Origin: Scytonema tolypothrichoides VB-61278
Lineage (GTDB): Bacteria; Cyanobacteriota; Cyanobacteriia; Cyanobacteriales; Nostocaceae
Reading direction: 5' to 3'
DNA length: 64,000 nt
Assembly: GCF_000828085.3 (NCBI RefSeq)
Contig: NZ_JXCA02000001.1
Span: 607,576-671,575, forward strand
The position numbers and the translations under genes are program-made. Below the pieces are notes generated by a model, which saw nothing but the letters and a program-made list of their open reading frames with translations, searched no databases and was not told the origin of the DNA. The first letter of the stretch is position 1. Every line of letters starts with the position of its first letter. Shown here piece after piece: positions 25,468 to 34,378 of the stretch.

Positions 25468-26050
25468 AAGTATCAGATAGTACATTATCAACCTGTACGC
25501 CATAGCGATGGCTCGCGCCGCCGATACCGCCTACTGACAAGGTTCCTCCAATCGACAGTTCGATGTAATCGGTGAGGACTGGTGGTGTCAATTGTTGCTG
25601 TAGCGTTTCTTGCAATAGTTGACTCCACACTACCCCTGCGTCAACAACAGCCTGTTTTGCACTAATAGAATGGACTTTGTTTAGTGTACTCATATCAATG
25701 ATTACACCCTCTTCTACTTGTGCCTGACCGTAACAGGAGTGACCCTGACCACGTGCGGCAACCTTAAGGCTGTGAGTACGAGCAAATCTAATAATGTTGA
25801 CGATATCATCAATCGAACCTGGATTAAGTACAGCTTTTGGGTAACGATGCACTAGGTGACCAAAATCATCAGCAGTATTTGCGCGTATGGCATCATCAGT
25901 GTAAAGCACTCCATCTAAATGTGGCAAATTGACAAACGAGTGTGCTGCGCTTGCAGATGTTGCCCAGGAACAATTCGCTGTATCAAATCCAACGACAACA
26001 GCACTAGCAATTAAACCTTGCAAAATATTGCGACGCGAGATATTATTCAT
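25436..26050 (-). pseudogene. truncated Tat-exported FAD-linked oxidase (cytokinin-dehydrogenase-like)
   Basis: About 190 residues of a PCMH-type flavoprotein remain. The N-terminus has a twin-arginine signal (NISRRNILQGLIASAVVVGF). The FAD domain includes YPKAVLNPGSIDDIV and ARGQGHSCYGQAQ, whose His is the usual covalent FAD site, then GGTLSVGGIGGASHRYG. Family sequence stops after VQVDNVL at about 25478, where the IS607-type element begins; the frame then runs into the element for 13 codons. The substrate domain is missing and not found on the other side of the element. Full-length relatives are over 450 residues. Confidence 0.85.
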
Positions 26051-26079
26051 CAGAAATTCTCTTACAAAAAATAGTTTTT

Positions 26080-26238
26080 CTAAGTAAAGCCACGCATAGG
26101 ATGTGAATTGTCTGTGCTAAAGGCATCATTTGTAAAGGAACTTTGTGTGTTCTTACCCTGACCAAAGGCGGGGAGCGAAGTTGCAACAATAACACACAAA
26201 GCACAGATGACAACCCACTTAAAGATATTGTTTTTCAT
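26080..26238 (-). CDS. small secreted peptide, unknown
   Basis: A 52-codon ORF beginning MKNNIFKWVVICALCVIVAT and continuing SLPAFGQ then GKNTQSSF, a textbook signal peptide with a ~25-residue mature part ending HPMRGFT. It lies 29 bp upstream of the truncated FAD oxidase in the same direction, so the two were probably co-transcribed. No good Shine-Dalgarno sequence is visible. A role as a small periplasmic partner is speculation. Confidence 0.45.
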   Translation of the reverse strand: MKNNIFKWVVICALCVIVATSLPAFGQGKNTQSSFTNDAFSTDNSHPMRGFT

Positions 26239-26574
26239 TTTTGAAACGACTGCTGTATTGCTTCAAAATCAATCTTCATTTGAAGGCGACCGCCTAATTT
26301 TGCTCTCTTTACATTTCTTTAGAAACAGCGTTCGGCTTAAGCCGTAACAAAAATAAAGAGTCCCAACTGGGGAAGTAAATTATTGCACCGCATACATTAC
26401 AAAGACGCTACACTTGTCTTGAATTTTGATATTCTCTTAAATAGCTGGTTTGGCTGCTTAAACCTATTTACCTCAAAAACCGTCTCTTGATATTTATCCT
26501 AAAGACTTACCTGCTCTACCTCCTGCTGTTTTTTAATTGCGTCAAACTCACGTCATTTTAGTGTAAGGTTTACT
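26239..26574. other. divergent promoter region
   Basis: 336 bp between the leftward small-peptide/oxidase genes and the rightward amidohydrolase gene. It is AT-rich with no ORF of note, and should hold both promoters. No HIP1 site or clear dyad is seen. Confidence 0.4.
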
Positions 26575-28044
26575 GTGTCTGAAGCTCCCATATTAGATAA
26601 AATTATCAAAAATGTGCGGGTAGTTCGTCCCCATCATGATGCTGTCGAACGACTTGATTTAGGAATTAAGGATGGAAAATTTGCTACTATTGCTCCTAAT
26701 ATTAGCCCAGACCAAGGTAAAGAGGTATTGGATGGCAAAAACTTCCTGGGCTTTCCTGGGGTGGTGGATGCTCATATGCACATCGGTATCTATCAACCCC
26801 TCGCCAAAGATGCTGTGACTGAAACCAAAGCAGCCGCAATGGGAGGAGTCACAACTAGTCTGAATTACATCCGTACAGGACAGTATTATCTCAACAAAGG
26901 CGGTTCCTACCGCGATTTTTTTCCAGAAGTGTTGGCGTTATCCGCAGGTCATTTTTTTGTTGATTATGGGTATCACGTCGCACCTATAGCTAGCCAGCAT
27001 ATTGACGAAATACCCCTACTATTTAAAGAACATGGTGTATCTTCGTTTAAAATCTTCATGTTTTATGGCGGTTATGGGTTGCATGGTTTATCAGACCAGC
27101 AAAACCTCTTTTTGATGATTAATAAAGAGGAACGCTACGACTTCGCCCATTTTGAATTTATCATGCGCCGTCTAACTCGCCTGATGGAAGAACATCCAGA
27201 AGCACGAGATACTATCAGCTTGAGTTTGCACTGCGAAGTTGCAGAAATTCTCAACGCTTATACGAAAATAGTTGAAAATGATTCCAGCCTTAGCGGACTA
27301 CACGCCTACAGTGCAGCACGTCCCCCTCATTCCGAAGGTTTAGCTATTTGCATTGCTTCCTATTTGGCACATGAGACGAACTGTGCAAATATCAATTTAT
27401 TGCACCTGAGTTCGCGTAAGGCAATGGAAGCAGCTTTAACTATGCAAACTGCTTTTCCCCATATCAATTTTCGGCGAGAAGTGACCGTCGGACATTTGCT
27501 ATTAGATGTTGATAGCCCTACCGCTACTTGGGCAAAAGTAAACCCCCCTATTCGTCCCCGTGCCGATGTGGAATACTTATGGCAAGCAGTACTCAACCAT
27601 CAGGTAGATTGGATAGTGAGTGACCATGCTTGCTGTTCTGCTGAACAAAAAAGAAGTGCTAAAGACCCAAATAATATTTGGTTGGCAAAGTCTGGTTTTG
27701 GTGGTACTGAATATTTACTTTCTGGTGTCTTTAGTGAAGGAAGTAAGCGGGGAATGTCGTACAACCACATGGCTAAGCTGCTATCGTGGAACCCGTCGCG
27801 ACGCTTTGGTTTGTTACAAAAAGGGGATATCGCCATTGGCTACGATGCTGATTTAGTACTGGTAGATCCAAATGAAACCTTTGTGGTACGTGCTGCTGAA
27901 TCACAGTCACAACAAGGTTACACACCCTTTGAAGGAGTAGAGTTAACGGGACGGGTGAAAAGTACATTTTTACGTGGAAATCTTATTTACAATAATGGAC
28001 AGGTTCTGGGTTCACCCACTGGACGTTATCTAAAAAGATGTTAA
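26575..28044 (+). CDS. cyclic amidohydrolase (dihydropyrimidinase/hydantoinase family)
   Basis: A 489-residue metal-dependent amidohydrolase starting at GTG 26575. The binuclear zinc site is complete: H67 and H69 in VVDAHMHIG, the carbamylated Lys K159 in SSFKIFMFYGG, H219 in LHCEVAE, H277 in LLHLSSRK and D350 in IVSDHACC. The family opens cyclic amides such as dihydropyrimidines, hydantoins or allantoin. The substrate loops differ from textbook dihydropyrimidinase, so the natural substrate is open. It is followed 73 bp later by the DUF3598-like gene in the same direction, a likely operon. Confidence 0.9.
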   Translation: MSEAPILDKIIKNVRVVRPHHDAVERLDLGIKDGKFATIAPNISPDQGKEVLDGKNFLGFPGVVDAHMHIGIYQPLAKDAVTETKAAAMGGVTTSLNYIRTGQYYLNKGGSYRDFFPEVLALSAGHFFVDYGYHVAPIASQHIDEIPLLFKEHGVSSFKIFMFYGGYGLHGLSDQQNLFLMINKEERYDFAHFEFIMRRLTRLMEEHPEARDTISLSLHCEVAEILNAYTKIVENDSSLSGLHAYSAARPPHSEGLAICIASYLAHETNCANINLLHLSSRKAMEAALTMQTAFPHINFRREVTVGHLLLDVDSPTATWAKVNPPIRPRADVEYLWQAVLNHQVDWIVSDHACCSAEQKRSAKDPNNIWLAKSGFGGTEYLLSGVFSEGSKRGMSYNHMAKLLSWNPSRRFGLLQKGDIAIGYDADLVLVDPNETFVVRAAESQSQQGYTPFEGVELTGRVKSTFLRGNLIYNNGQVLGSPTGRYLKRC

Positions 28045-28117
28045 GGCAATCTCCATTTAAATCTTGTTGCTTACAATCTTTAGTAATGACCATGTGCGAA
28101 GACAAAGGAGTTCTGCT

Positions 28118-28579
28118 ATGTCTGCCATTCGAGAAGAAATGCCTGTACTGACTCGTCACGAAGGAGATTGGGTAGGTACATATACAGTAGTTGATACAGA
28201 AGGAAAAATCATTGATAAATATGAATCTCACTTAACCTGTCAATTTCCAGAAGATGGTTCCCATTCCTACTACCAAATTAATCGTTACAAGTGGTCTGAT
28301 GGAAAACAGGAGGAGTATGAATTTCCGGGAATTTATCGAGACAAAGTGCTGTGGTTTGACACCGAACGTATTGACGGAAAAGCTTGGGAAATCGATGATG
28401 CAACGGTTATTTTGTGGTTTTCTTATAAGACCGTGCCAGATATGTACTTATATGAAATGATTGTGATTAGTCCTTGCAATAATCATCGTGCACGCACTTG
28501 GCACTGGTTTAAGAATCATCAACTCTTCAAGCGAACCCTGATCCAAGAAGAACGGTTACAGCGTTTTTCATCTATTTGA
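28118..28579 (+). CDS. lipocalin-like (DUF3598-type) protein
   Basis: A 153-residue protein from the ATG at 28118, preceded by AAAGGAG at seven bases. The pattern MPVLTRHEGDWVGTYTVVD, then ESHLTCQFPEDGSHSYYQ and NRYKWSDGK, then LWFDTERIDGKAWEIDD suggests an antiparallel beta-barrel of the calycin/lipocalin type found in cyanobacterial DUF3598 proteins. Such folds bind small hydrophobic molecules. Placement behind the amidohydrolase suggests a substrate- or product-binding role. The family call is moderate. Confidence 0.65.
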   Translation: MSAIREEMPVLTRHEGDWVGTYTVVDTEGKIIDKYESHLTCQFPEDGSHSYYQINRYKWSDGKQEEYEFPGIYRDKVLWFDTERIDGKAWEIDDATVILWFSYKTVPDMYLYEMIVISPCNNHRARTWHWFKNHQLFKRTLIQEERLQRFSSI

Positions 28580-28596
28580 ACCACAATCAATCGTTA

Positions 28597-28735
28597 GGGC
28601 GCAAGGCTTTGCGCCCCTACAATGTGGTCTATTTACCCGAAAATTGCTGTAAGATAAGAAGAAATTGAGCGCTCCCAGATAATTTGTAAAGTGGATCTTC
28701 AATGCGTAGGGTGCGTTAACGCAGTGTAACGCACC
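28597..28735. repeat. two short palindromes between convergent genes
   Basis: GGGCGCAA...TTGCGCCC (28597-28616) is a hairpin that may also terminate transcription. GGTGCGTTA...TAACGCACC (28710-28735) is a dispersed palindrome of a type common in Nostocales spacers. Confidence 0.65.
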
Positions 28736-28752
28736 ATTGTTATATGATTCAT

Positions 28753-30096
28753 TTAATGGCGAGTGTATGGACGCTCAAAGTGAGTTTTAAGTTTCTGAGC
28801 CGCAATTGCTATACCAACTGCGCCAAGAGAAGCCGAAACCGCCAAGATTTGCATCCACCCGTCGGCAGATATTGCTAAAGCTGCTAGGGCGATCGCTACT
28901 CCCACACTAATTTGTTTGACTCGATTTGTCACCTGATAGGCACCAGAGCAAGAACTACACAGTTGTGTATGTTGCGAGAACCTGTCTAGTGACGGTGGGT
29001 TTAAACAATTCCCCTCGTTGTCTATATTTTTAGAGGTGGAGTAGCCCTGATAATAGGGTAAAGATGAGCCGAATTTATCCAACCACTTGTAGTACTCTAC
29101 GACAAATGTGTCACAAGTTTTCAGGGGCAAAAACACTTGTTTCATGCTTTGTCCCAACCGCTCAATTTGTGTCTTTTGCCCAATAATAAGTGGCAAATCT
29201 TCTTCCAATACTCTGTTGCGAAGCATATGATCTAGCCACCGGGGCGTCAGCTTGAATTTCCACGTCTTAAAGTTATGATAATTTCTGACCAAAATCCGGC
29301 ATCGACCCTTACCCAGAGGTATCGAATAAAAAGCGACTCCCCCAGCCACACCTTGCTGCGGAACACTAAATTTGTAAATCACGAAGTTGGGAGCAATGAA
29401 ATCTAGTTGTGACCAAGGTAGATTGGGTTTGCTCATTCCTCGCAACCTTCCTCGAATTCCTCTACTAGAATTTTCCAGCACTTCCATTTCCGATGGCTTG
29501 GCATTTTCTCGCTGACCTAAAGTTCCATCATGGCTAATGTGAACATGAGCTGGATCCATGATGTTCTCAATAAAATAGAATTGGTCATAAGGCAGGTCAC
29601 GCATCACGTCTGTGGTGACAAACTCTGGCTTGTCCAACTCCTCTATTGTTGGGATATTCTCATCAGCAGCTGCTTCACCAACTCCTGCCCACATCCAAAC
29701 CATACCTTGTCGTTCCACAATTTTAAAGGATTGCACGCAAGCATTTGCAGGAATTTTGGCATCTGTAGCTAACTGGGGAATATGCAGACATTGACCTTCA
29801 CTACCAAATTGCCAGCCGTGGTACAAACACTCAATTTTTCCCTCAATTATCTGTCCATCCGAGAGTTTAGCAGCACGATGAGGACAACGATCTACCAGAC
29901 AGACAAGCTTCCCATCCAAGTCTCTAAATAAAACGAACGGTTCGTCATACAAAGAAAAGCTATAGGGACGGTTTTTGGGTAAATCTTGCACAAAGCAAAC
30001 AGGATACCAGCATTCCCTCCAGTTGAACTCTTGATGTTGCTCTGTTTGGAGCGCCGTTTGTCTTGCTTGTTCTTCTATCTTGGAATCTACTATCAT
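28753..30096 (-). CDS. Rieske non-heme iron oxygenase, pheophorbide a oxygenase-like
   Basis: A 447-residue oxygenase. The Rieske centre is C71-x-H73 (DRCPHRAAKL) and C90-x-x-H93 (IECLYHGW). The mononuclear iron site reads FYFIENIMDPAHVHISHDG. A C-terminal CSSCSGAY motif and two membrane helices at the end match the PAO/Tic55/ACD1 branch, which acts at photosynthetic membranes on chlorophyll breakdown products in plants. In cyanobacteria the substrate is unproven. It is monocistronic, convergent with the amidohydrolase operon. An oxygenation step in the surrounding cluster is possible. Confidence 0.9.
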   Translation of the reverse strand: MIVDSKIEEQARQTALQTEQHQEFNWRECWYPVCFVQDLPKNRPYSFSLYDEPFVLFRDLDGKLVCLVDRCPHRAAKLSDGQIIEGKIECLYHGWQFGSEGQCLHIPQLATDAKIPANACVQSFKIVERQGMVWMWAGVGEAAADENIPTIEELDKPEFVTTDVMRDLPYDQFYFIENIMDPAHVHISHDGTLGQRENAKPSEMEVLENSSRGIRGRLRGMSKPNLPWSQLDFIAPNFVIYKFSVPQQGVAGGVAFYSIPLGKGRCRILVRNYHNFKTWKFKLTPRWLDHMLRNRVLEEDLPLIIGQKTQIERLGQSMKQVFLPLKTCDTFVVEYYKWLDKFGSSLPYYQGYSTSKNIDNEGNCLNPPSLDRFSQHTQLCSSCSGAYQVTNRVKQISVGVAIALAALAISADGWMQILAVSASLGAVGIAIAAQKLKTHFERPYTRH

Positions 30097-30518
30097 GGAT
30101 GAATCCTGATTTGGCTACTTATATACTCTGTATTATTTATCTAATTTACATATTGCTAAAGTTAGGTTTTATTGGTTGACTTATCTAATTTATGGAAAGT
30201 CAGTGAAGCCAGAGGAGTTTTGCTTATATATTCTTATTAAGTGAAAGCAACACCAAGTTATGCACTTAGAGAAGAGAAGTGAGAAAGGATGCTCAGAATC
30301 GTACTGTTCAATATGGAGGTTTTACTCGGTCGTCAGAGGCGGATAGAGACTTGACGTTCGGGATCGTTAACGGTGGGGAAATAAAATTGAATGATTTAAC
30401 CTCTTGAAATTTTATGACTCATTGGTAAATGTTTATCGGTACTTGATAAAATTTTGGACTGTTACCCATTAATTTCTTTCTCCAGTCTCAGATTCACTCA
30501 AATTAGCAAGGACAAGGC
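30097..30518. other. divergent spacer, no gene seen
   Basis: 422 bp between the leftward Rieske oxygenase gene and the rightward hisS. It is AT-rich with no credible ORF or RNA gene. It should contain both promoters. Confidence 0.4.
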
Positions 30519-31907
30519 ATGGCAAAAAGTGACAAAATAAATTTCTCTACCCCAAGTGGTTTTCCAGAATTTCTTCCTGGCGAAAAGCGTTTGGAACTTT
30601 ATTTACTAGATACCATCCGGAGAGTTTTTGAAAACTACGGATTTACACCAATAGAAACTCCTGCAGTGGAACGCTTGGAAGTTTTGCAAGCGAAAGGTAA
30701 TCAAGGGGACAACATTATTTATGGTCTTAATCCTATTTTGCCACCAAATCGGCAAGCCGAAAAGGATAAGGCAGGTGAAACAGGTTCAGAAGCAAGAGCT
30801 TTAAAATTTGACCAAACAGTTCCTTTGGCGGCGTATATTGCTCGTCACCTAAATGAGTTAACCTTTCCCTTTGCTCGCTATCAAATGGATATGGTGTTTC
30901 GTGGGGAAAGAGCAAAAGATGGTCGATTTCGTCAGTTTCGTCAGTGTGATATTGATGTTGTCGGTCGTCGTGAACTGAGTTTGCTATATGATGCTCAGAT
31001 GCCTGCGATTATAACCGAAATTTTTGACGCAGTTAATATCGGTGATTTTCTGATTCGCATCAACAATCGTAAAATTCTTACTGGTTTCTTTAAATCAGTA
31101 GGAGTTGAGGAAGAAAAAATTAAATCCTGTATTGGGATTATTGATACTTTGGATAAAGTCGGTGAAAACAAGGTAAAAAACGAGTTAGAAAAAGAGGGAG
31201 TGTTAGCAGATACTACTCAAAAAATCATCGAGTTTATTCATATAGATGGCACTGTAGATGAAGTTCTAGATAAACTCAAATATCTGGCAACATCAACACC
31301 AGAAGCGGAGGAATTTGCTCTTGGAGTCACGGAATTAGAAACAGTTATTTCTGGTGTTCGCAATCTTGGAGTTTCAGAAAACCGTTTCTGTATTGACTTA
31401 TCGATTGCTCGCGGTTTGAATTATTATACGGGTACAGTGTACGAAACAACCCTCATAGGACATGAAGCTTTAGGTAGCATTTGTTCTGGTGGTCGGTATG
31501 AAGAATTAGTGGGGATGTTTTTGGATGAGAAAATGCCAGGAGTGGGCATTTCTATTGGCTTAACTCGCTTAATTAGTCGGTTGATCAAAGCTGGTATTCT
31601 CAGTACCTTCGCGGCGACTCCAGCGCAAGTTATGGTAGTGAATATGCAAAATGATTTGATGCCTGTTTATTTGAATGTGTCGCAAAAACTGCGTCAGGCT
31701 AAAATTAATGTTGTCACGAATTTTGAACAGCGACCTTTGGGCAAGCAATTTCAGTTAGCTGAAAAACAAGGAATTCCATTTTGTGTGATAATTGGTTCTG
31801 AAGAAGCAGCAGCGCAAAAAGCGTCTCTCAAAGATTTGAGAACACGCGAGCAGATGGAAGTCGCGCTGGAAGATTTGGCTGAGGAAATTAAAAGAAGACT
31901 TGCGTAA
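30519..31907 (+). CDS. hisS: histidyl-tRNA synthetase
   Basis: A 462-residue class II synthetase. Motif 1 region is GFPEFLPGEKRLELYLLD; motif 2 is FRGERAKDGRFRQFRQCDID; the HisRS-specific loop reads ARGLNYYTGTVYET; motif 3 is MPGVGISIGLTRLI. The C-terminal anticodon-binding domain (QVMVVNMQ, RPLGKQFQLAEKQG) is complete. It charges tRNA-His. Position 4 of the ARGLDYY loop is Asn instead of the common Asp, while the catalytic Arg is kept. It is a housekeeping gene between accessory genes and probably transcribed alone. Whether a second hisS exists elsewhere cannot be seen. Confidence 0.95.
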   Translation: MAKSDKINFSTPSGFPEFLPGEKRLELYLLDTIRRVFENYGFTPIETPAVERLEVLQAKGNQGDNIIYGLNPILPPNRQAEKDKAGETGSEARALKFDQTVPLAAYIARHLNELTFPFARYQMDMVFRGERAKDGRFRQFRQCDIDVVGRRELSLLYDAQMPAIITEIFDAVNIGDFLIRINNRKILTGFFKSVGVEEEKIKSCIGIIDTLDKVGENKVKNELEKEGVLADTTQKIIEFIHIDGTVDEVLDKLKYLATSTPEAEEFALGVTELETVISGVRNLGVSENRFCIDLSIARGLNYYTGTVYETTLIGHEALGSICSGGRYEELVGMFLDEKMPGVGISIGLTRLISRLIKAGILSTFAATPAQVMVVNMQNDLMPVYLNVSQKLRQAKINVVTNFEQRPLGKQFQLAEKQGIPFCVIIGSEEAAAQKASLKDLRTREQMEVALEDLAEEIKRRLA

Positions 31908-31914
31908 TTCCTCG

Positions 31915-32031
31915 TTCCCAGGTTCCACCTGGGAATGCCTCCAGGGAGGCTCAGCCTCCTAAAATATACTACTAAAATATACTAGAGGCAGAGCCTGTGG
32001 ACAAGGCGTTACCAGGCTGAGCCTGGTAACG
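31915..32031. repeat. cluster of short hairpins after hisS
   Basis: TTCCCAGGT-tcc-ACCTGGGAA (31915-31935), GAGGCT-c-AGCCTC (31946-31958) and a 12-bp stem CGTTACCAGGCT-g-AGCCTGGTAACG (32007-32031) lie between hisS and the alpha/beta hydrolase gene. They look like a dispersed repeat and could reduce read-through. Confidence 0.75.
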
Positions 32032-32060
32032 AGATGAAAGCTTAATTTTATCAGGGCGAT

Positions 32061-32873
32061 ATGAACAAAGCAATCAAGCGAGCTTTTTTAGACACCGAAG
32101 ACGGGCAGATTCTTTACCGTATTGGTGGTGAAGGAAGTCCTCTGCTTTTACTACATCAGCAGCCAATGAGTAGTAACGAATATCGAGAGTTAATGCCTAT
32201 TTTGGCAAAAAATCGATGTGTCATTGCTATGGACTTTCTGGGTTATGGTGATTCAGATAAACCCCCCAAAATGTATTCAATTGAGGACTACGCTAAAACC
32301 GTCATCTTGCTTTTAGATGAATTAGGCATAAAAACTACAAGCATCTTGGGAAACCATACAGGCGCTTTTGTAGCAGGAGAAGTCGCAGCAGAATATCCTG
32401 AACGAGTTGAAAAACTTATCTTATCTAATCCCATTGTCTTTGGTGAAGAAGGAAAAGTAGCCCTATTAAGAAAATTTTCAGAAGGTCTTCAAATAAAAAC
32501 TGACGGCTCCCATCTTATGGAAAGATGGGCAGCCCGTGCAAAGTTTGTAGAATCTGATGAATTAAATCATAGGTTAGTTTTAGATGATTTAAAAGGCTTT
32601 GGCTATCCTTTATATGCCGTTTGGGCTGTAGCAAACTACTGTTTAAAGACGCAAGAACGATTTAGACAAATAAAATGTCCCTCCCTAATTCTATGGGGAA
32701 CTGAAGATATAAAACAGTTTGAACGGCTGGGTTTAGCAAATGCAGACAATCACCATTTGATTTTAACAGCAATTCCTCATGGAAAAGTGATTGAGATTGA
32801 AGGCGGAACTATATGCATGATGAACCAGAGATTTGAAGAAATATCGAAGGTAGTCATCGAATTTTTAGAATAG
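32061..32873 (+). CDS. alpha/beta-hydrolase fold protein with atypical nucleophile
   Basis: A 270-residue alpha/beta-hydrolase. The fold is clear: oxyanion segment LLLHQQPMSSNEY, MDFLGYGDSDKP, the nucleophile elbow and LILWGTEDIKQFERLG. But the elbow reads SILGNHTGAFVA, so the G-x-Nuc-x-G position is His99 and not Ser, Asp or Cys. The usual catalytic His near the C-terminus is also absent (EIEGGTICMMNQRFEE). A classical esterase triad is therefore missing. It is followed 42 bp later by the DUF4437 gene, a likely operon. A lyase, cofactor-free or binding role is possible. Confidence 0.85.
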   Translation: MNKAIKRAFLDTEDGQILYRIGGEGSPLLLLHQQPMSSNEYRELMPILAKNRCVIAMDFLGYGDSDKPPKMYSIEDYAKTVILLLDELGIKTTSILGNHTGAFVAGEVAAEYPERVEKLILSNPIVFGEEGKVALLRKFSEGLQIKTDGSHLMERWAARAKFVESDELNHRLVLDDLKGFGYPLYAVWAVANYCLKTQERFRQIKCPSLILWGTEDIKQFERLGLANADNHHLILTAIPHGKVIEIEGGTICMMNQRFEEISKVVIEFLE

Positions 32874-32915
32874 AAAAGTGTTTAAAACTATAGAGAGGAT
32901 GTTTTCAAAAACATT

Positions 32916-33689
32916 ATGGCAAGAAAGCACGTTGAGTTCATTCAATCAGCAGATGTCGAGCAGAAACCTTGGGTTGTGGATGGTCTTTTGAAAGGCGCTC
33001 ATACTCGGATTTTGAGCCTCGATATCGAAACTGGCGCATCCACCCAACTTGTGGAATGGACAAACAACTGGGACAGCAGTTCCGGTTATTTCAACTGCGA
33101 CGTGGAAGTTTTTGTACTTAGCGGACAGTTGCGCATAGGACAACTCCGTCTCGGACGCTACACTTACGGCTTCATTCCAGAAGGTGTTTGCATTGAAGCG
33201 TGGAGCGCTCAGGAAAATACTATAGCCCTTTGGATGCCTGAACGTCATCCTAGCTTTGTGATATCACCGACCGATGCGCCAGGAGCAAAAAGAGAATTAT
33301 ATATACCCTCGTCAAGTTCGGAATTGATCCCCTGGTCTGCAACTATCACCCCAGGCTTTCCAGCAGGAGCGATGAGAAAAACCTTACGCAAGGGATTTGA
33401 GGGTGGAAGAAGCACTTGGCTGCTTGGGTGTTTGCCGCAGTTTGCCCTAACTTTTGCAGAGTATCATCCTGTTCCTGAGGAGGAGTTTGCACTTCAGGGA
33501 AGCATGACAACACAGGCAGGTCACATGACTCCAGGCTGTTACTTTTGGCGTCCAGAACTCATTCCACATGCCCCGGCTTATACTGAAACAGGATACTTTG
33601 CCCTTGTGCGCGGAGGCAATCCCCATCTTTCCTACCATACTTGGGAACCGCCATTTCACACGTACTATCCTTGGCATTGGAACAAATGA
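32916..33689 (+). CDS. DUF4437 cupin-type protein
   Basis: A 257-residue protein I assign to the DUF4437 bicupin group. It has a first cupin half (FNCDVEVFVLSGQLRIGQLRLG, then YTYGFIPEGVCIEAWS) and a second (TFAEYHPVPEEEFALQG, then GCYFWRPELIPHAPAYTE). Metal-type residues (E, H) are scattered across both. Related cupins include C-C-cleaving dioxygenases, so an oxidative step is possible. Its stop overlaps the ATG of a truncated MDR reductase copy by ATGA, showing that it was once coupled to a full-length reductase gene. Confidence 0.78.
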   Translation: MARKHVEFIQSADVEQKPWVVDGLLKGAHTRILSLDIETGASTQLVEWTNNWDSSSGYFNCDVEVFVLSGQLRIGQLRLGRYTYGFIPEGVCIEAWSAQENTIALWMPERHPSFVISPTDAPGAKRELYIPSSSSELIPWSATITPGFPAGAMRKTLRKGFEGGRSTWLLGCLPQFALTFAEYHPVPEEEFALQGSMTTQAGHMTPGCYFWRPELIPHAPAYTETGYFALVRGGNPHLSYHTWEPPFHTYYPWHWNK

Positions 33690-33895
33690 GTTCACTCACC
33701 TACACAAAACTAATTGCAAAACAGTTTGCCCAAGATTTCAAATCAGCTATTGAAATCGTAGAAGTTCCCATTACCGAACCTGCACCAAATGAGAAAGGAG
33801 AAAGGAAGAAGCGGCAGATTTTCGCCTCCCCTCACTCCTATATATTGAGTATTGTAAAAATTGAGAATTTCCTTTTTTGGAAGTCTCTAAGCACT
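33686..33895 (+). pseudogene. 5' fragment of MDR oxidoreductase gene
   Basis: The first ~36 codons (MSSLTYTKLIAKQFAQDFKS, then AIEIVEVPITEPAP) match the N-terminus of the intact gene at 34542. The frame then diverges into unrelated sequence (EKGERKKRQIF...) and stops. The DNA match runs 33686 to about 33795. Its ATG overlaps the DUF4437 stop. It is the broken original or a duplicate start. Confidence 0.85.
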
Positions 33896-34378
33896 TAAAA
33901 CTTCAGTCTGCAGTAGCGCCTTACGCAATGAGGTTATTGCTTCTTCCGTCTCTACCAACCTCTCAAGAGCAAGCGCAATATCATCTTCAACCTTCAATAG
34001 TTTAGCTGCCTTCTTAACAGCTTTTCGCTCTTCAGATGAATAATTATCGGCACGAGCCATTTGAATTGCGTGATACAACAATGTTCTTGATTTTGACCAA
34101 GTAGAGACATCAACTGTAATCTTGTCCAATAAGCTCTCTAAATTAGCACTCTTATAGTCAAATGCTTTATATTTTTCTATTACTTCTTCAGGAGCGCCAA
34201 CGGTGCGTTGATGACTCAACAACCAGTCAAACTCCGCTTTTGAAACCTCTCCGTCAGATCCAGCAATAGCGAGCAATGCATATCCATAGTTAAGGTATGC
34301 TTCCAAGGGAGCTTCGGAAATACCCAAGTTCTTTTTCATAAACTGGGAAGCAGGCACTGTTTTTGTTGCATCGCTCAT
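33887..34378 (-). CDS. TerB-family protein
   Basis: A 163-residue, all-helical protein of the TerB/TerB-like family. The signature AIAGSDGEVSKAEFDWLL (about residues 37-54) has the acidic D-G-E pattern, and a second motif MARADNYSSEERKAVKKAAK lies near residue 108. TerB domains bind metal ions and occur in tellurite resistance and stress systems. It is antisense to its neighbours and lies between the broken and intact copies of the MDR gene, so it probably arrived by insertion. Function here is unknown. Confidence 0.85.
   Translation of the reverse strand: MSDATKTVPASQFMKKNLGISEAPLEAYLNYGYALLAIAGSDGEVSKAEFDWLLSHQRTVGAPEEVIEKYKAFDYKSANLESLLDKITVDVSTWSKSRTLLYHAIQMARADNYSSEERKAVKKAAKLLKVEDDIALALERLVETEEAITSLRKALLQTEVLSA

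Larger units (their letters stand above)
23602..25478 (+). mobile_element. IS607-type element (tnpA serine recombinase + tnpB)
   Basis: The element carries an intact tnpA and tnpB pair in IS607 order. The right boundary is set near 25478 by the point at which the truncated FAD oxidase frame loses its family sequence (after VDNVL). The left boundary is a guess at the hairpin near 23602. No terminal inverted repeats are expected for this family. Just inside the right end, CCAGA-atg-TCTGG (25450-25462) could form part of the omega-RNA 3' structure. Confidence 0.75.
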
